Below the pieces are notes generated by a model. The model had not been told where the DNA came from. It did not search any database and saw only the letters and a list, made by a program, of their open reading frames with translations. Both the position numbers and the translations under genes were made by a program. A stretch of 26,576 nt of DNA from JBDNJM01 sp041687755 (GTDB taxonomy: Bacteria > Planctomycetota > UBA1135 > GCA-002686595), in NCBI GenBank assembly GCA_041687755.1, contig JBDNJM010000178.1, forward strand, positions 1-26,576, written 5' to 3'. Each line of letters begins with the position of its first letter. The first letter of the stretch is position 1. Positions 7,161 to 15,500 of the stretch are shown here, one piece after another.

Positions 7161-8411
7161 TCAGGCCTCGCGACCCTTCGCGACACCTTCAGCGTAGTCG
7201 TGCAGCAGCTTGATCTGCTCGTGGAAGTCGTGGGTCCCGCCGTCCATGGGCGACTTGAAGTAGTTGGCCGCGTGGTGCATCACGCCGGACTCGCCGCGTC
7301 GCAGGGCCAGCTCGCACAGCCGCACGAGATCGATCACGAGCGGCGCCGCGAGGGCCGAGTCCGACCCGACCCAGTTGAACTGCAGCGACATCTTGGTCCC
7401 GAGGAAGCCCTCGAAGTGCACGAAGTCCAGCGCAGTCTTCCAGTCCCCGAGCGACGGCACGTAGTCGATGCCCACGTGGCTGAACAGCGCGGGGTCCGGC
7501 AAGATCGAGCGCAGCGCCGCATCCTTGTTGTCCAGCTTGGCCTGCTTGTGCTCGGGGTCGTTGAGCACCGCGCCGTCGCGGTTGCCGAGCATGTTGTAGC
7601 CAACCCAGGACATCACCTTGAGCGCGCGATGGGCGAACATCGGGGCGAGCGCGGTCTTCACCAGCGTCTCGCCGGTCTTGCCGTCGCAGCCGCAGTGCGG
7701 CGCACCGACCTGCTCGGCGAGCGCCCGCAGCGCGGGCGGCTCGGCGCCGGGGCTCGGCGTGAAGTTCGCGAAGGCCCCACCCGCCTTGAACGTGGCGTAG
7801 GCATACAGCGTCGAGGCCGGCAGCTCCACGCCCGCGTCGAGCGCCGCCTCGAAGGCCTTGAGGGACTCCAGCGCTGCATGATTCGGCACCTGCGCCTCGA
7901 CGCTCGCAAGGTTGACCACGACGAGGTGCTCCGCGCCGCAGGCCTCGCGGAACGCGCCCAGTCGCTGGATCAACCGATCGACGCGCGCGCGCGGCGACAT
8001 CCCCGCCAGCTCGGCCGTCTCCGGGTGCAGCTCGCCGCCGCCCGCGCCGCGCTCGAGCGCCCCACCGGCCGACTCGGTGCCCGGCGGCACGTCCAGCAGC
8101 CCGCCCTCGAGGCGCGCCATGTACTCGGTCACCGCGTCCGCAGCGCTGGCCACGAGCGCCGCCGGCAGGATCCCCGCAGCGTGCAGCTCCGCGGTCGCGA
8201 GCGCGCCCGCGCGCACGTCACAGCCGCCCAGCACGAGGCTCTCGAACGGAGCGCAGCCGAGGGCCGCGTCAAGCGGCGGCATCGCCGTCGCTATGCCGAC
8301 CGGCGGCAGCGAGCCCGCGCTGAGTCCCGCGACGCCGTGGGCCACCGAGGTGGCGATCGCGCCGCGCGCTCCGATCAGGTAGACGGCGGTGGGACGGATG
8401 GCTCGGGACAT
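7161..8411 (-). CDS. ino1: myo-Inositol-1-phosphate synthase
   Basis: This is a 416-residue NAD-dependent inositol-3-phosphate synthase that converts glucose 6-phosphate to 1L-myo-inositol 1-phosphate, the first step of inositol and inositol-lipid synthesis. The N-terminal Rossmann glycine motif is G-A-R-G-A-I-A-T-S at residues 14-22. The signature core follows: C-D-G-K-T-G-E-T-L-V-K-T at about 242-253, then Y-N-M-L-G-N-R-D-G-A-V-L-N-D-P-E-H-K at about 273-290. This is the bacterial form of the family. The start M-S-R-A-I-R-P at 8411 places the glycine motif at the usual distance; the frame is open 45 codons further upstream without similarity. A gap of 172 nt to the preceding gene contains a GGGCCC-N8-GGGCCC stem (8502-8521), so it may have its own promoter. 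No inositol monophosphatase is nearby. Confidence 0.92.
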   Translation of the reverse strand: MSRAIRPTAVYLIGARGAIATSVAHGVAGLSAGSLPPVGIATAMPPLDAALGCAPFESLVLGGCDVRAGALATAELHAAGILPAALVASAADAVTEYMARLEGGLLDVPPGTESAGGALERGAGGGELHPETAELAGMSPRARVDRLIQRLGAFREACGAEHLVVVNLASVEAQVPNHAALESLKAFEAALDAGVELPASTLYAYATFKAGGAFANFTPSPGAEPPALRALAEQVGAPHCGCDGKTGETLVKTALAPMFAHRALKVMSWVGYNMLGNRDGAVLNDPEHKQAKLDNKDAALRSILPDPALFSHVGIDYVPSLGDWKTALDFVHFEGFLGTKMSLQFNWVGSDSALAAPLVIDLVRLCELALRRGESGVMHHAANYFKSPMDGGTHDFHEQIKLLHDYAEGVAKGREA

Positions 8412-8583
8412 AAAAACGGTTCTGGGAGGTAGGGCTTGGGTCGAGGAGCGGGGGGGTACGGCCTCGCGGACCCTACGTCGGTCGAAGCACTGCGCGCCGC
8501 AGGGCCCGGCGCCGTGGGCCCGAGGGAGACGCGCGCGAAGATCCACGCAAAAGGGCGCCGCGCGCCATCAGGCAGCTCGCCCG

Positions 8584-9753
8584 TCAGTGCTCCAAGGAGT
8601 CCAGGTAGCGGCTCAGCCACTCGACGTCCCGAGGATCATATGTCGGCCCGGCTCGCCGCGCGCGGGCTCGACCCCTCGGAACGGTCCCGGCGCCGCTCGC
8701 GGGATCCATGGCGAGCGGATTCGCACCCGACTCGGCGGATAAAGCCGACGGGGCGCCACCCTCTGCCGCCGCCCCAGCGCCACCCGCGCCAGCCCCCGGA
8801 CCCTCGCCCGCGGACCCCTGCGGCGCTCCGGCGGGCTCGGGCTGCGACGAGCCCGCGGTGCCGTCGCCAAGTCCCCGCGCCAGGCTGTCCACCGCCGCCC
8901 GCGCCGCCTCCAGCTCCCGCGGCGTGCGGCCCAGCTCCGCCGCCAGCTCGTCCAACGCCTCCGCCGCCGCCGCCAGCTTTTCGAGCTGCTCCTCCACGTC
9001 GCCGTCGGCCGCTTCAACCTGCTCCAGCGCGCGCTCGGCCCGGCTCAGAGCGGCCGCGGCACGCACCTGCGCGGCACCGTCGGGAACCGCTCCCCCGGCC
9101 GCATCGAACACGCTCTCGAAGGCTCTGAGTTCTTCTGCGCTGAGCCGCGCGAGTCCCGCGACGTCCAAGTCATCCGGCACCGCGTTGCCCGCCCCCATAC
9201 AGAACATCAGGACGGCAGCCCCGAGCAGCGGCGCCCCGATGCCCAGCGCGGGCTGGGGGCACACGAGCGAGAGCGCGTCCGACCCGACGCGGCCGAGCGC
9301 CCGCCGCGACAGCGCCGCGCGCAGCCCCGCGCCCTGCCCCGCGCCCTGCCCCGCGTCACGGGCCGCGTTCTGAGCTAGACGCGGTCCCTCGGCGGCCCGC
9401 AACTCCAGCTCGCGCGCCGCGACCAGCTCTCCTTCCGCCGCCAGCGCGTCGTCCAGAACGCGAGTGACCTCGAGCTCGCTCACGCTCAACTCGAAGATCT
9501 GGGCCGCGGCCAGCACCAACCCCACCCCGACCGCCAACGCGAGCCCGATGGCGTCCGCCACCGGCCAACCGTCCGCCGCCAGCGCCGCCGCCGTCAGCAG
9601 CCCGCCACCGATGCCCGTCAGGGCCCCGAGCACCAAGGCGACGCGCGCCCGCTCGCGAGCCAGGCGCCGAACGCGCGCGCTCAGCGGCCCGCAGGGCACC
9701 GCAGCCTCGCGTCGCGAGCGGCCCGCGGTCTGCGCGTCACCCTCCCAGTTCAC
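8584..9753 (-). CDS. Membrane protein with coiled-coil and Ala/Gly-rich tail, unknown
   Basis: This is a 389-residue protein that I do not recognise. The N-terminus is basic (residues 11-37), followed by two close membrane helices (about 38-60 and 65-87). A helical Glu/Ala-rich segment follows, then a third hydrophobic segment (about 160-185, L-G-I-G-A-P-L-L-G-A-A-V-L-M-F-C-M-G). Next come a likely coiled coil (about 235-290, E-Q-L-E-K-L-A-A-A-A-E-A-L-D-E-L), a Gly/Ala/Pro-rich linker, and a short ordered C-terminus (Y-D-P-R-D-V-E-W-L-S-R-Y-L-D-S-L-E-H). The C-terminal helix looks like a docking peptide. The start is GTG at 9753, overlapping the TGA of the preceding YdjY-domain gene by four bases (GTGA), so the two are coupled. 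A longer reading from 9906 would overlap the neighbour heavily and is rejected. The coupling suggests partnership with the YdjY-domain protein at the membrane. Confidence 0.7.
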   Translation of the reverse strand: MNWEGDAQTAGRSRREAAVPCGPLSARVRRLARERARVALVLGALTGIGGGLLTAAALAADGWPVADAIGLALAVGVGLVLAAAQIFELSVSELEVTRVLDDALAAEGELVAARELELRAAEGPRLAQNAARDAGQGAGQGAGLRAALSRRALGRVGSDALSLVCPQPALGIGAPLLGAAVLMFCMGAGNAVPDDLDVAGLARLSAEELRAFESVFDAAGGAVPDGAAQVRAAAALSRAERALEQVEAADGDVEEQLEKLAAAAEALDELAAELGRTPRELEAARAAVDSLARGLGDGTAGSSQPEPAGAPQGSAGEGPGAGAGGAGAAAEGGAPSALSAESGANPLAMDPASGAGTVPRGRARARRAGPTYDPRDVEWLSRYLDSLEH

Positions 9754-10796
9754 TCGTCTCCGTTCGGCTCGGGCTTCGGCTCCGGCAGCTGCGCCTGGGG
9801 CAGCAACTTCAGCACGCTCGGAGGCGGCCAGGCCAGCGGTCGATCCGCGATCACGAGCCGCGCGCGCTGCTCCTCGAGCGGCAGCAGCCACGTGTTCGGG
9901 TACCAAATGTCGTCCGCGATCGCCGCGCGCAGGCGACTAGTCAGCAGCGTGTGGCCCTCCTGGAACAGCGCGAGATTGATCAGGTTGTTGAAGTGGTCGG
10001 CCGCAAACACGGGCGGCTGGCCCTCGGCCAGCTCGAGCATCTTCGAGCCCAGGTAGACGAAGCCCTGGCGCGGCATCGCGCGGCCGTTCTGCACGTCGGC
10101 GATCAGATCCTCGACGCGATAGAAGTAGACCTCGTCCCCCACGCGCCAGCCGGCGTGCACATACACCGGCGGCCCATCGGGCGGCGCGACCCGCACGTTG
10201 CGATCGCGCCAGGCCTCGGAGGCCTCGCGCTGCTCGCGCTCTCCGCCGCCGGCCGCCTTCACTTCGGCGCCATCCTCCTCGACGCGCCGCAGGTTGCGGC
10301 CCTGCTCGATCCCGAGCGACAGCAGCGCCACGTTCAGCGAACTGGGCAGCGCCTCCGTGCCGAACAGCGACTCGTGGGCCTGGCCGCGCGGGCCGACGAG
10401 CAGGTACTCGAGCGCCTGGAAGCGCGTCAGCACGCTGACCTCAATGCTCACGACGCCCGCGTCGAGGTCCAGCTCGACGCCGTCGGCCCGCAGGGCCTCG
10501 ACGACCGCGTGCTTCGCCGCCGTCGCCGGATCTGCCCGATCCGGATCCTGCGCAACTTCACGCAGGGCCTGCGGCACGGCCCCCTGCGGCACGGCCCCCT
10601 GCGGCAGGGCCTCCTGCACGATGGCTGCGCTGGCCCCAGGATCCGCGGCGGCGGGCCCCTCGGAGCGCTCCGCAATGCCGCTGGCGTAGGGCGCCAGCAC
10701 GGCCAGGCCCCCGAAACACCACATCACGAACTCCATTACAGGCTGCATCAGGCTTCCGCCAACGCCCCAGAGTCCGACCGGTTCAACGAGTTCCAT
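9750..10796 (-). CDS. YdjY-domain protein, membrane-anchored or exported
   Basis: This is a 348-residue protein. A hydrophobic segment at about residues 20-38 (M-E-F-V-M-W-C-F-G-G-L-A-V-L-A) is a signal anchor or signal peptide; a Pro/Gln/Ala-rich linker follows (P-Q-G-A-V-P-Q-G-A-V, from a 15-bp DNA repeat at 10569-10613). Residues about 95-165 match a YdjY-like domain: V-E-L-D-L-D-A-G-V-V, then L-E-Y-L-L-V-G-P-R-G-Q-A-H-E-S-L-F, then S-L-N-V-A-L-L-S-L-G. YdjY domains are found in exported proteins, often near redox or membrane complexes, and have no settled activity. A second region (about 200-310, V-Y-V-H-A-G-W to F-Q-E-G-H-T-L-L) looks folded but unassigned. The ATG at 10796 lies 3 nt after the thyX stop, with a GGAG core inside the thyX end. 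Its own stop overlaps the next start. The thyX / YdjY / membrane-protein order is therefore one operon. Confidence 0.72.
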   Translation of the reverse strand: MELVEPVGLWGVGGSLMQPVMEFVMWCFGGLAVLAPYASGIAERSEGPAAADPGASAAIVQEALPQGAVPQGAVPQALREVAQDPDRADPATAAKHAVVEALRADGVELDLDAGVVSIEVSVLTRFQALEYLLVGPRGQAHESLFGTEALPSSLNVALLSLGIEQGRNLRRVEEDGAEVKAAGGGEREQREASEAWRDRNVRVAPPDGPPVYVHAGWRVGDEVYFYRVEDLIADVQNGRAMPRQGFVYLGSKMLELAEGQPPVFAADHFNNLINLALFQEGHTLLTSRLRAAIADDIWYPNTWLLPLEEQRARLVIADRPLAWPPPSVLKLLPQAQLPEPKPEPNGDE

Positions 10797-10799
10797 GGC

Positions 10800-11603
10800 T
10801 CAGTGCTCTCCAAGGATCGCCTCGCGATCGATGCCGACCTTGGCCAGCTCGGACTCGACCAGCCGGAACAAGCCCTCGGCGTAGCGCCGGATCTCGAACT
10901 GAGCGTCGGGCTTCAGCCGCTGCTCTAGGAAGTGGATCACGCCCTGCAGCGACACGGTCCAGTACGCCTGGCTGTAGACGTTCTGGGGCAGACACATGCG
11001 CGCGATCTCCTTGGCAACGCCGCGCTCGAGCCGCGCTCCGTACAGCCGGAACTGCTCCTGGCACTCGGCCAGCATCGCCTGCCGCTCCGCCTCGTGATCG
11101 AAGGACTCGCCCAGGTCGTCCGAGGCCTGCTTGTTGCCGTGCGGCGGATTCCCGCGCATGCGCGCCGGCACGTAGAACTCGGGCGTCCACTCGACGTAGC
11201 GCCCGCTGATCTCGTTCCAGCTGCAGCCCTTGTCGGTGTCGAACATCACGTCGAACACCGCCAGCGAGACCGACTCCCCCTCGATCTCGTACTCGCGCCA
11301 GCCGCTGCCGACCTGGTACTTGAACGCCTGGCGGAACACAAACAGCGGCGCCTTCCAGTGGAACGTGAAGAATGAGTGGCGGTACGGAGAGGTGTGCCCG
11401 TGCTCCCACAGAAACTTCGCGAGCTTCTTGTCGCGCGGGCGCATCTCATTGGCGCCCTTGCTGTAGGAAATGCGCGCCGCGTTCACGACCTTCAGCGCGG
11501 CGTCGGTCTGCATCGAGTCGACGAGAGCAACGAAGCCCAGATCGTCGTCGAGAACGTGGAGCGCGCCGTCGGGCGCGTCGATTTCAGTCACTTTGGCGCT
11601 CAT
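10800..11603 (-). CDS. thyX: Flavin-dependent thymidylate synthase
   Basis: This is a 267-residue protein of the ThyX family, which makes dTMP from dUMP using FAD, NAD(P)H and methylene-tetrahydrofolate. Family marks are N-A-A-R-I-S-Y (41-47), L-W-E-H-G-H-T-S-P-Y-R-H (65-76) and S-W-N-E-I-S-G-R-Y (128-136), which is the S-x-N-x-x-S-x-R half of the signature. The C-terminal L-P-Q-N-V-Y-S-Q-A-Y-W-T-V-S-L helix region also fits. The usual R-H-R directly before S-x-N is absent. Instead F-R-Q-A-F-K-Y-Q-V-G (90-99) is followed by about 28 extra residues before C-S-W-N. Length is within or slightly above the family's usual 220-260. The ATG at 11603 is the only reasonable start; there is no ribosome-binding site. 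It heads a three-gene unit. No thyA is seen in the window. Confidence 0.88.
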   Translation of the reverse strand: MSAKVTEIDAPDGALHVLDDDLGFVALVDSMQTDAALKVVNAARISYSKGANEMRPRDKKLAKFLWEHGHTSPYRHSFFTFHWKAPLFVFRQAFKYQVGSGWREYEIEGESVSLAVFDVMFDTDKGCSWNEISGRYVEWTPEFYVPARMRGNPPHGNKQASDDLGESFDHEAERQAMLAECQEQFRLYGARLERGVAKEIARMCLPQNVYSQAYWTVSLQGVIHFLEQRLKPDAQFEIRRYAEGLFRLVESELAKVGIDREAILGEH

Positions 11604-11647
11604 TCGGACAGACTACACCGTGGACCCCCGGCGCCGACCGCGCACTC

Positions 11648-11832
11648 TAGCCCGGATTATTCACCAGCCTGCATCGAGTTCACCCACAGCTTCGCCCATG
11701 GACGCACTTTGCGCGCGCGGCAGTCCTCGGCGCCCCGCAGAGGGGGTCGCCTCCGGTATCCGAGCGCGCAAAGCACGCCCGGATGGGAAGCTGGAGGCAA
11801 CCTCGACACAGCCTGGTAAAGAATCCTGGCTA
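11648..11832. mobile_element. 185-bp inverted-repeat (MITE/REP-like) element
   Basis: The left end reads TAGCCCGGATTATTCACCAG (11648-11667). The reverse complement of the right end reads TAGCCAGGATTCTTTACCAG (11832-11813). The match continues inward with gaps for about 70 bases, through CAGCTTC and CCCAT, to a perfect CTTTGCGCGC (11707-11716) / GCGCGCAAAG (11764-11773). The 47-base centre can itself pair (GGCG-CCCC against GGGGTCGCC), so the whole unit could fold as one long hairpin. It contains no transposase. The right end supplies the TAG stop of the HEAT-repeat gene (11832-11830), and the left end lies 44 nt before the thyX start. No target-site duplication is obvious. It could be a non-autonomous transposon, a repeated extragenic palindrome or a structured RNA; copy number elsewhere would decide. 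Confidence 0.6.
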
Positions 11833-14634
11833 GCGGCGAGCCGCGAACTCGGCGCCGAGCACGTCGATCGCCCTGCGCACGGCCGGCCCCTCGAGCTCGC
11901 CCCGCCCCCCGGCGGCGTGGGCGTCGGCTAGGCGCTCCAGGGCCGCGATCAGCTCGAGCGGGCGCTCCAGGCCCGCGAGCGCCGCGACCTCGGCCTCGGC
12001 GAGGGCCAGCACGGCCTGCGGGTCGCCGCCCCGCGCGGACGCGGCGACCGCCGCACCCAGGAACTCCGGGGACGCTTGAGCGAGTGCCGGCCGCGCGGCC
12101 TCGGTCGCCAGCCAGCCCGCGAACTCCCCAGAACGAATGCTGCCCTCGAGCACCGCCAGCGGCGCGCGCCAGCGCAGGCTCGGGCGCTCGCCGGGCTCCT
12201 GCTCCAGCGCGGCGAGCTGGTCCTGCGCGGCCGTGCGCAGCACCTCGCCCCAGGCCTGCAGCAGCGCCCCCTCCGGCAGCCGCCCCAGCCCCGCCAGGGC
12301 CATGCGCAGCTCGTCGGCCAGCAGCGGACGCTCCTCCGGATGGCCCAGCCCCCAGTCGGCACGGTCGGCAAGCTCCGCGTCGAGTTCCAGGAGCCGCGCT
12401 ACCGCTACCTCTGAACCGATCGTTCGCAGGCCACGCAGCGCCGCCAGCCGGCGCTCGAAACTCGGCCCGGTCCGCACAAGCCGCGCTAGCTCCGGCACCG
12501 CCGACTCGAACTCGGCCAGCGTGGCGATCGCGCCCTGGGCCGCCAGCTCCAGCTCGCCGTCGGCCAGCTGGAGCAGCGCCTCGAACGCCTCTTCGGTCCC
12601 CAGCCGCCCGAGCCCGGCAACGAGCTTCGAGCGCTGCTTCGCGTCGGCACCGTCGAGCAAATCGACGCCCAGCCGCGCCAGCGGCGCTGCGGATCCGGCC
12701 CACTCCGCGGGCATTTCCCCCACCCCGGCGCCCGCCCGCGGACCGACGACTTCAATCCACGCCTCGCGCTGCATCTCGACCTCGAGCGGCCGCCCACCCA
12801 GCACCTGCTCGCGCAGCCGCGCGCGCCCCGCCGCCGTGGCCCCCAGCGCCCGCACCGCCCCCAGCCCCAGCTCCGTGCTGCGCCCGCGCGCCGCCTCGAA
12901 CGAGCGCATCAGCGACTCGACCACGCCCTCCCCCCCCGCGGAACCAAGCTGCCCGACGCGCGTCGCCGCCTCCCGCTCCGCGCGCTCCGCCGCCTCCGGA
13001 TCTTCGTCGGACATCGCGAGCTGGGCCTCGATCAGCCAGCGCTCGAGGACGATCAGCACCCGCGCGTGGTCCGGGCCAGCCTCGATGCGCGCCAGCAGCC
13101 GCGCCGCCGTGTCGCGCGCCTCGGAGTTGCCCATGCCGATGGCGACCAGATCGTTCGCGAAGGGTTCCAGCGCGATCCCGCCGCCGAGCCACGCCATGCG
13201 CCGCTCCTGCTCCGCGCGATCCTCGTCCGTAAACGCGCGCGTGTGCAGGACCGCCGCCTCAGCGAGCGTGTCCAGCCGGCGCCCCAGGCTGCGGAACGCG
13301 AGCCCCTCAACGCCCGGATCGCCGTGTTCGACGAGCTCCAGCAGCGCGTAGCGCGCCAGCCCGTCGCCGCGCGCCGCGCCCGCGTCGTACAGGTCTATCA
13401 GCAGCTCGAGGCTCTCCCGCGAGCGCGCGCGCTCCGCCAGCCGCTGCACCAGCTCCGCGTTGAACAGCACGCTTTCGTCCACCAGGCACGTCAGCAGCAG
13501 CTCGAGCGCGAAGGGATCGTCGATGCGGTCGAGCGCCAGGCCAGCGACGTCCTCAGGCGGCCCGGCGTCGAGCGCGATCTCGAACAGCCGGCGCGCCGCC
13601 GTGCCGGCCCAGCTCTCCGGCTGACTCGCGACTTCGCGCGCGAGCCCGGCGTCGAACGGCGTGGGCTGGTCCAACACCGCGCCCGCCCGCAGCGCGCGCT
13701 CCACGCGCGCCGCGCGCACGGCGGCCTCGACGTAGCGCACCGGTCCCTCAGGCCCCGCCGCCCGCGCGGCGCGCTTGGCGACCTCCAGCCGCAGCTCCGG
13801 CGGCAGGAACGCGTCGAAGTGATGCTCGACGACGCGATCCAAATCGCCCCGCCCGCCGCCGCTCAGGGACAGCGCGTGCAGCGCTGCCTCCAGCCGCGGA
13901 TCCGCTGCCCAGGCGTGCTCCGTCAGCCACTCGAGCCGAGCGGGCGAGGCCTTCGCCAGCCGCCGCAGCACGTCCGCGTAGCGTTCCGCGGCGCTCTCTT
14001 TGTCAGCGCCCTCTTCGTCAGCGCCCTCGAACACCAGCGCGACCTCGAGCTCGGCCGGGCCCACGCGACCCTCCACGTAGCGCTCGGCCAGAGCGATCGA
14101 CGCGGCTCGCACCAGCTGGGGAGAGCGCGCCTCCTCGACGACGGCGGCGAGTCGCGCGGTCACCGCAGTCCCCGGCGCCCGCGTGAGCGCCCGCACCGCC
14201 AACTCCTGCACGGGCGGCCAAGGATCGCCCAGCAGCGGCTCCAACAGAGCCAGCTGGGCAAGCGGCCCCTCCGGCGGCGGACCGGCGAGCAGCCACAGCT
14301 CGAGCGCGGCCTCGCGCACGTTCGGGGCGGGATCCTGGAACAGATCCGCGTAATTGAACGACCCGTCGCGCGGCGCTCGAGTCGTCCGACCGAGCAACGC
14401 TCGCCGGAAACTCACCCCCAGGGAGGCCTCCCGCTCCCGCCAATCCTCGGCCGCGCGCCATTCCGCCAGCTGGATCGACACCTCGGAGGGCGCCGTGTTC
14501 ACGATGCTGTCCGAGGGCGCCAGGGCCAGCGCGCGCAGCACGAACTCCTGCTCCACCAAATCGCCGGTCGGGCCCTGGGCCGGGCCGAAGCCGCAAGCGA
14601 TACCCAACAGCACCGCGACACCAAACGCGCGCAT
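11830..14634 (-). CDS. HEAT-repeat protein, exported
   Basis: This is a 934-residue protein. It begins M-R-A-F-G-V-A-V-L-L-G-I-A-C-G-F-G, a signal peptide. Almost the whole mature chain is alpha-helical with HEAT-like units, for example F-Q-D-P-A-P-N-V-R-E-A-A-L-E-L-W and L-G-D-P-W-P-P-V-Q-E-L-A-V-R-A-L. Similar pairs recur to the end (L-A-D-G-E-L-E-L-A-A-Q-G-A-I-A-T-L-A). Such solenoids bind proteins; no enzymatic motif is visible. The start is ATG at 14634, sharing one base with the nnrD stop (TGATG); a GTG one codon upstream is also possible. The stop TAG at 11832-11830 lies inside the inverted-repeat end of the adjacent 185-bp element, so the natural C-terminus may have been changed by insertion. 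Translational coupling to nnrD is likely, but a common function is not evident. Confidence 0.8.
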   Translation of the reverse strand: MRAFGVAVLLGIACGFGPAQGPTGDLVEQEFVLRALALAPSDSIVNTAPSEVSIQLAEWRAAEDWREREASLGVSFRRALLGRTTRAPRDGSFNYADLFQDPAPNVREAALELWLLAGPPPEGPLAQLALLEPLLGDPWPPVQELAVRALTRAPGTAVTARLAAVVEEARSPQLVRAASIALAERYVEGRVGPAELEVALVFEGADEEGADKESAAERYADVLRRLAKASPARLEWLTEHAWAADPRLEAALHALSLSGGGRGDLDRVVEHHFDAFLPPELRLEVAKRAARAAGPEGPVRYVEAAVRAARVERALRAGAVLDQPTPFDAGLAREVASQPESWAGTAARRLFEIALDAGPPEDVAGLALDRIDDPFALELLLTCLVDESVLFNAELVQRLAERARSRESLELLIDLYDAGAARGDGLARYALLELVEHGDPGVEGLAFRSLGRRLDTLAEAAVLHTRAFTDEDRAEQERRMAWLGGGIALEPFANDLVAIGMGNSEARDTAARLLARIEAGPDHARVLIVLERWLIEAQLAMSDEDPEAAERAEREAATRVGQLGSAGGEGVVESLMRSFEAARGRSTELGLGAVRALGATAAGRARLREQVLGGRPLEVEMQREAWIEVVGPRAGAGVGEMPAEWAGSAAPLARLGVDLLDGADAKQRSKLVAGLGRLGTEEAFEALLQLADGELELAAQGAIATLAEFESAVPELARLVRTGPSFERRLAALRGLRTIGSEVAVARLLELDAELADRADWGLGHPEERPLLADELRMALAGLGRLPEGALLQAWGEVLRTAAQDQLAALEQEPGERPSLRWRAPLAVLEGSIRSGEFAGWLATEAARPALAQASPEFLGAAVAASARGGDPQAVLALAEAEVAALAGLERPLELIAALERLADAHAAGGRGELEGPAVRRAIDVLGAEFAARR

Positions 14635-15500
14635 CACCGCCGTCCCCGCCCGAGCTCCCGCGCCGCCTCGGGCAGCAGGTCGATCAGGTCACTCGCGACG
14701 GTGCCGCGCACGCCGAAGCGATCCTCGGACAGCTCGCCCGCGCGCGCGTGCACCCAGACCGCGGCCGACGCGGCCTCGAACGCGAAGGTCCCCGCGCCCG
14801 CCGCGTGCCAGCTCGCCAGGTACGCGCCCAGGATGCCGGCCAGCACGTCGCCGCTGCCCGCCGTCGCCATTGCAGGCGTGCCGCGGCGGCTGATCTCCAC
14901 GTCACCCTGTCCAGCGGGCCCGTATCCAGCGAGCACCGTGCCCTGCCCCTTGAGGACGCACACCCCGCCGACCTTCTCCGCCAGCTCCTGCGCGGCCGCG
15001 ATGCGCTCCGTCTCCTGGAGCCCCACCGGCCGCCCGAGCAACCGTTCGGCCTCCAGCGGGTGCGGCGTGATCACCAGCTCGCCGCTCATCCGCCGCAGCG
15101 CCTCCGGCTCGCCGGCGAACGCGTTCAGCGCGTCCGCGTCGAGCAACACGGGCCCCGCTGCCGATTCCAGCAAGCGCTCGACCAGCAGCCGCACGTCCCG
15201 GCCCGCGCCCAGGCCCGGCCCCGCGAGTGCTGCGTGCCCGAACGGCCCCGGATGCTGCCCTTCCTCGAGCACTTCCGCGATGCACTCCGGCGCCGCGACG
15301 GCCAGCGCCACCTGCAGCGGCCCGGCCTCGCTGGCGACCTTCACCAGCCCGGCGCCCGCGCGCTGGGCCGCGCGCGCGACGAGCACCGCCGCGCCCGGCA
15401 TCATGGCCGAGCCGCACAGCGCGAGCAGCCGCCCCGCCGTGCCCTTGTGCGCGTAGAGCGGCAGCTCTGGCGGGCCCGCGGGAGCCTTGTTGTGGCTCAC
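14634..15500 (-). CDS. nnrD: ADP-dependent NAD(P)H-hydrate dehydratase
   Basis: This is a 288-residue protein of the YjeF C-terminal / ribokinase-like fold, which repairs hydrated, inactive NADH and NADPH using ADP. Visible marks are K-G-T-A-G-R-L-L-A-L-C-G-S near the N-terminus, a G-P-G-L-G turn, L-D-A-D-A-L-N in the middle, I-T-P-H-P-L-E-A-E-R-L-L, L-K-G-Q-G-T-V-L, and the catalytic A-G-S-G-D-V-L-A-G with Asp at about residue 218. Only the dehydratase half is present; the epimerase half (NnrE) that is often fused is not here, and the length fits a stand-alone enzyme. The ATG at 15500 overlaps the asparaginase stop by four bases (ATGA), and its own stop overlaps the HEAT gene start, so the three genes are translationally coupled. 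Cytosolic. Confidence 0.9.
   Translation of the reverse strand: MSHNKAPAGPPELPLYAHKGTAGRLLALCGSAMMPGAAVLVARAAQRAGAGLVKVASEAGPLQVALAVAAPECIAEVLEEGQHPGPFGHAALAGPGLGAGRDVRLLVERLLESAAGPVLLDADALNAFAGEPEALRRMSGELVITPHPLEAERLLGRPVGLQETERIAAAQELAEKVGGVCVLKGQGTVLAGYGPAGQGDVEISRRGTPAMATAGSGDVLAGILGAYLASWHAAGAGTFAFEAASAAVWVHARAGELSEDRFGVRGTVASDLIDLLPEAARELGRGRR

Noticed and set aside
11648..11832. Integron attC site
   Set aside because: It is an imperfect palindrome of suitable length, but the paired GTTRRRY/RYYYAAC core sites are not present and no integrase or cassette array is near.
11657..12703. Minus-strand frame across the 185-bp element and the end of the HEAT gene
   Set aside because: Composition is Gly/Arg/Ala shadow of the HEAT gene; the last 45 codons come from the inverted-repeat element and have no start of their own.
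13066..15456. Long open frame of almost 800 codons on the plus strand
   Set aside because: It is antisense to the HEAT and nnrD genes, Arg-rich with no domain, and produced by high-GC codon usage.
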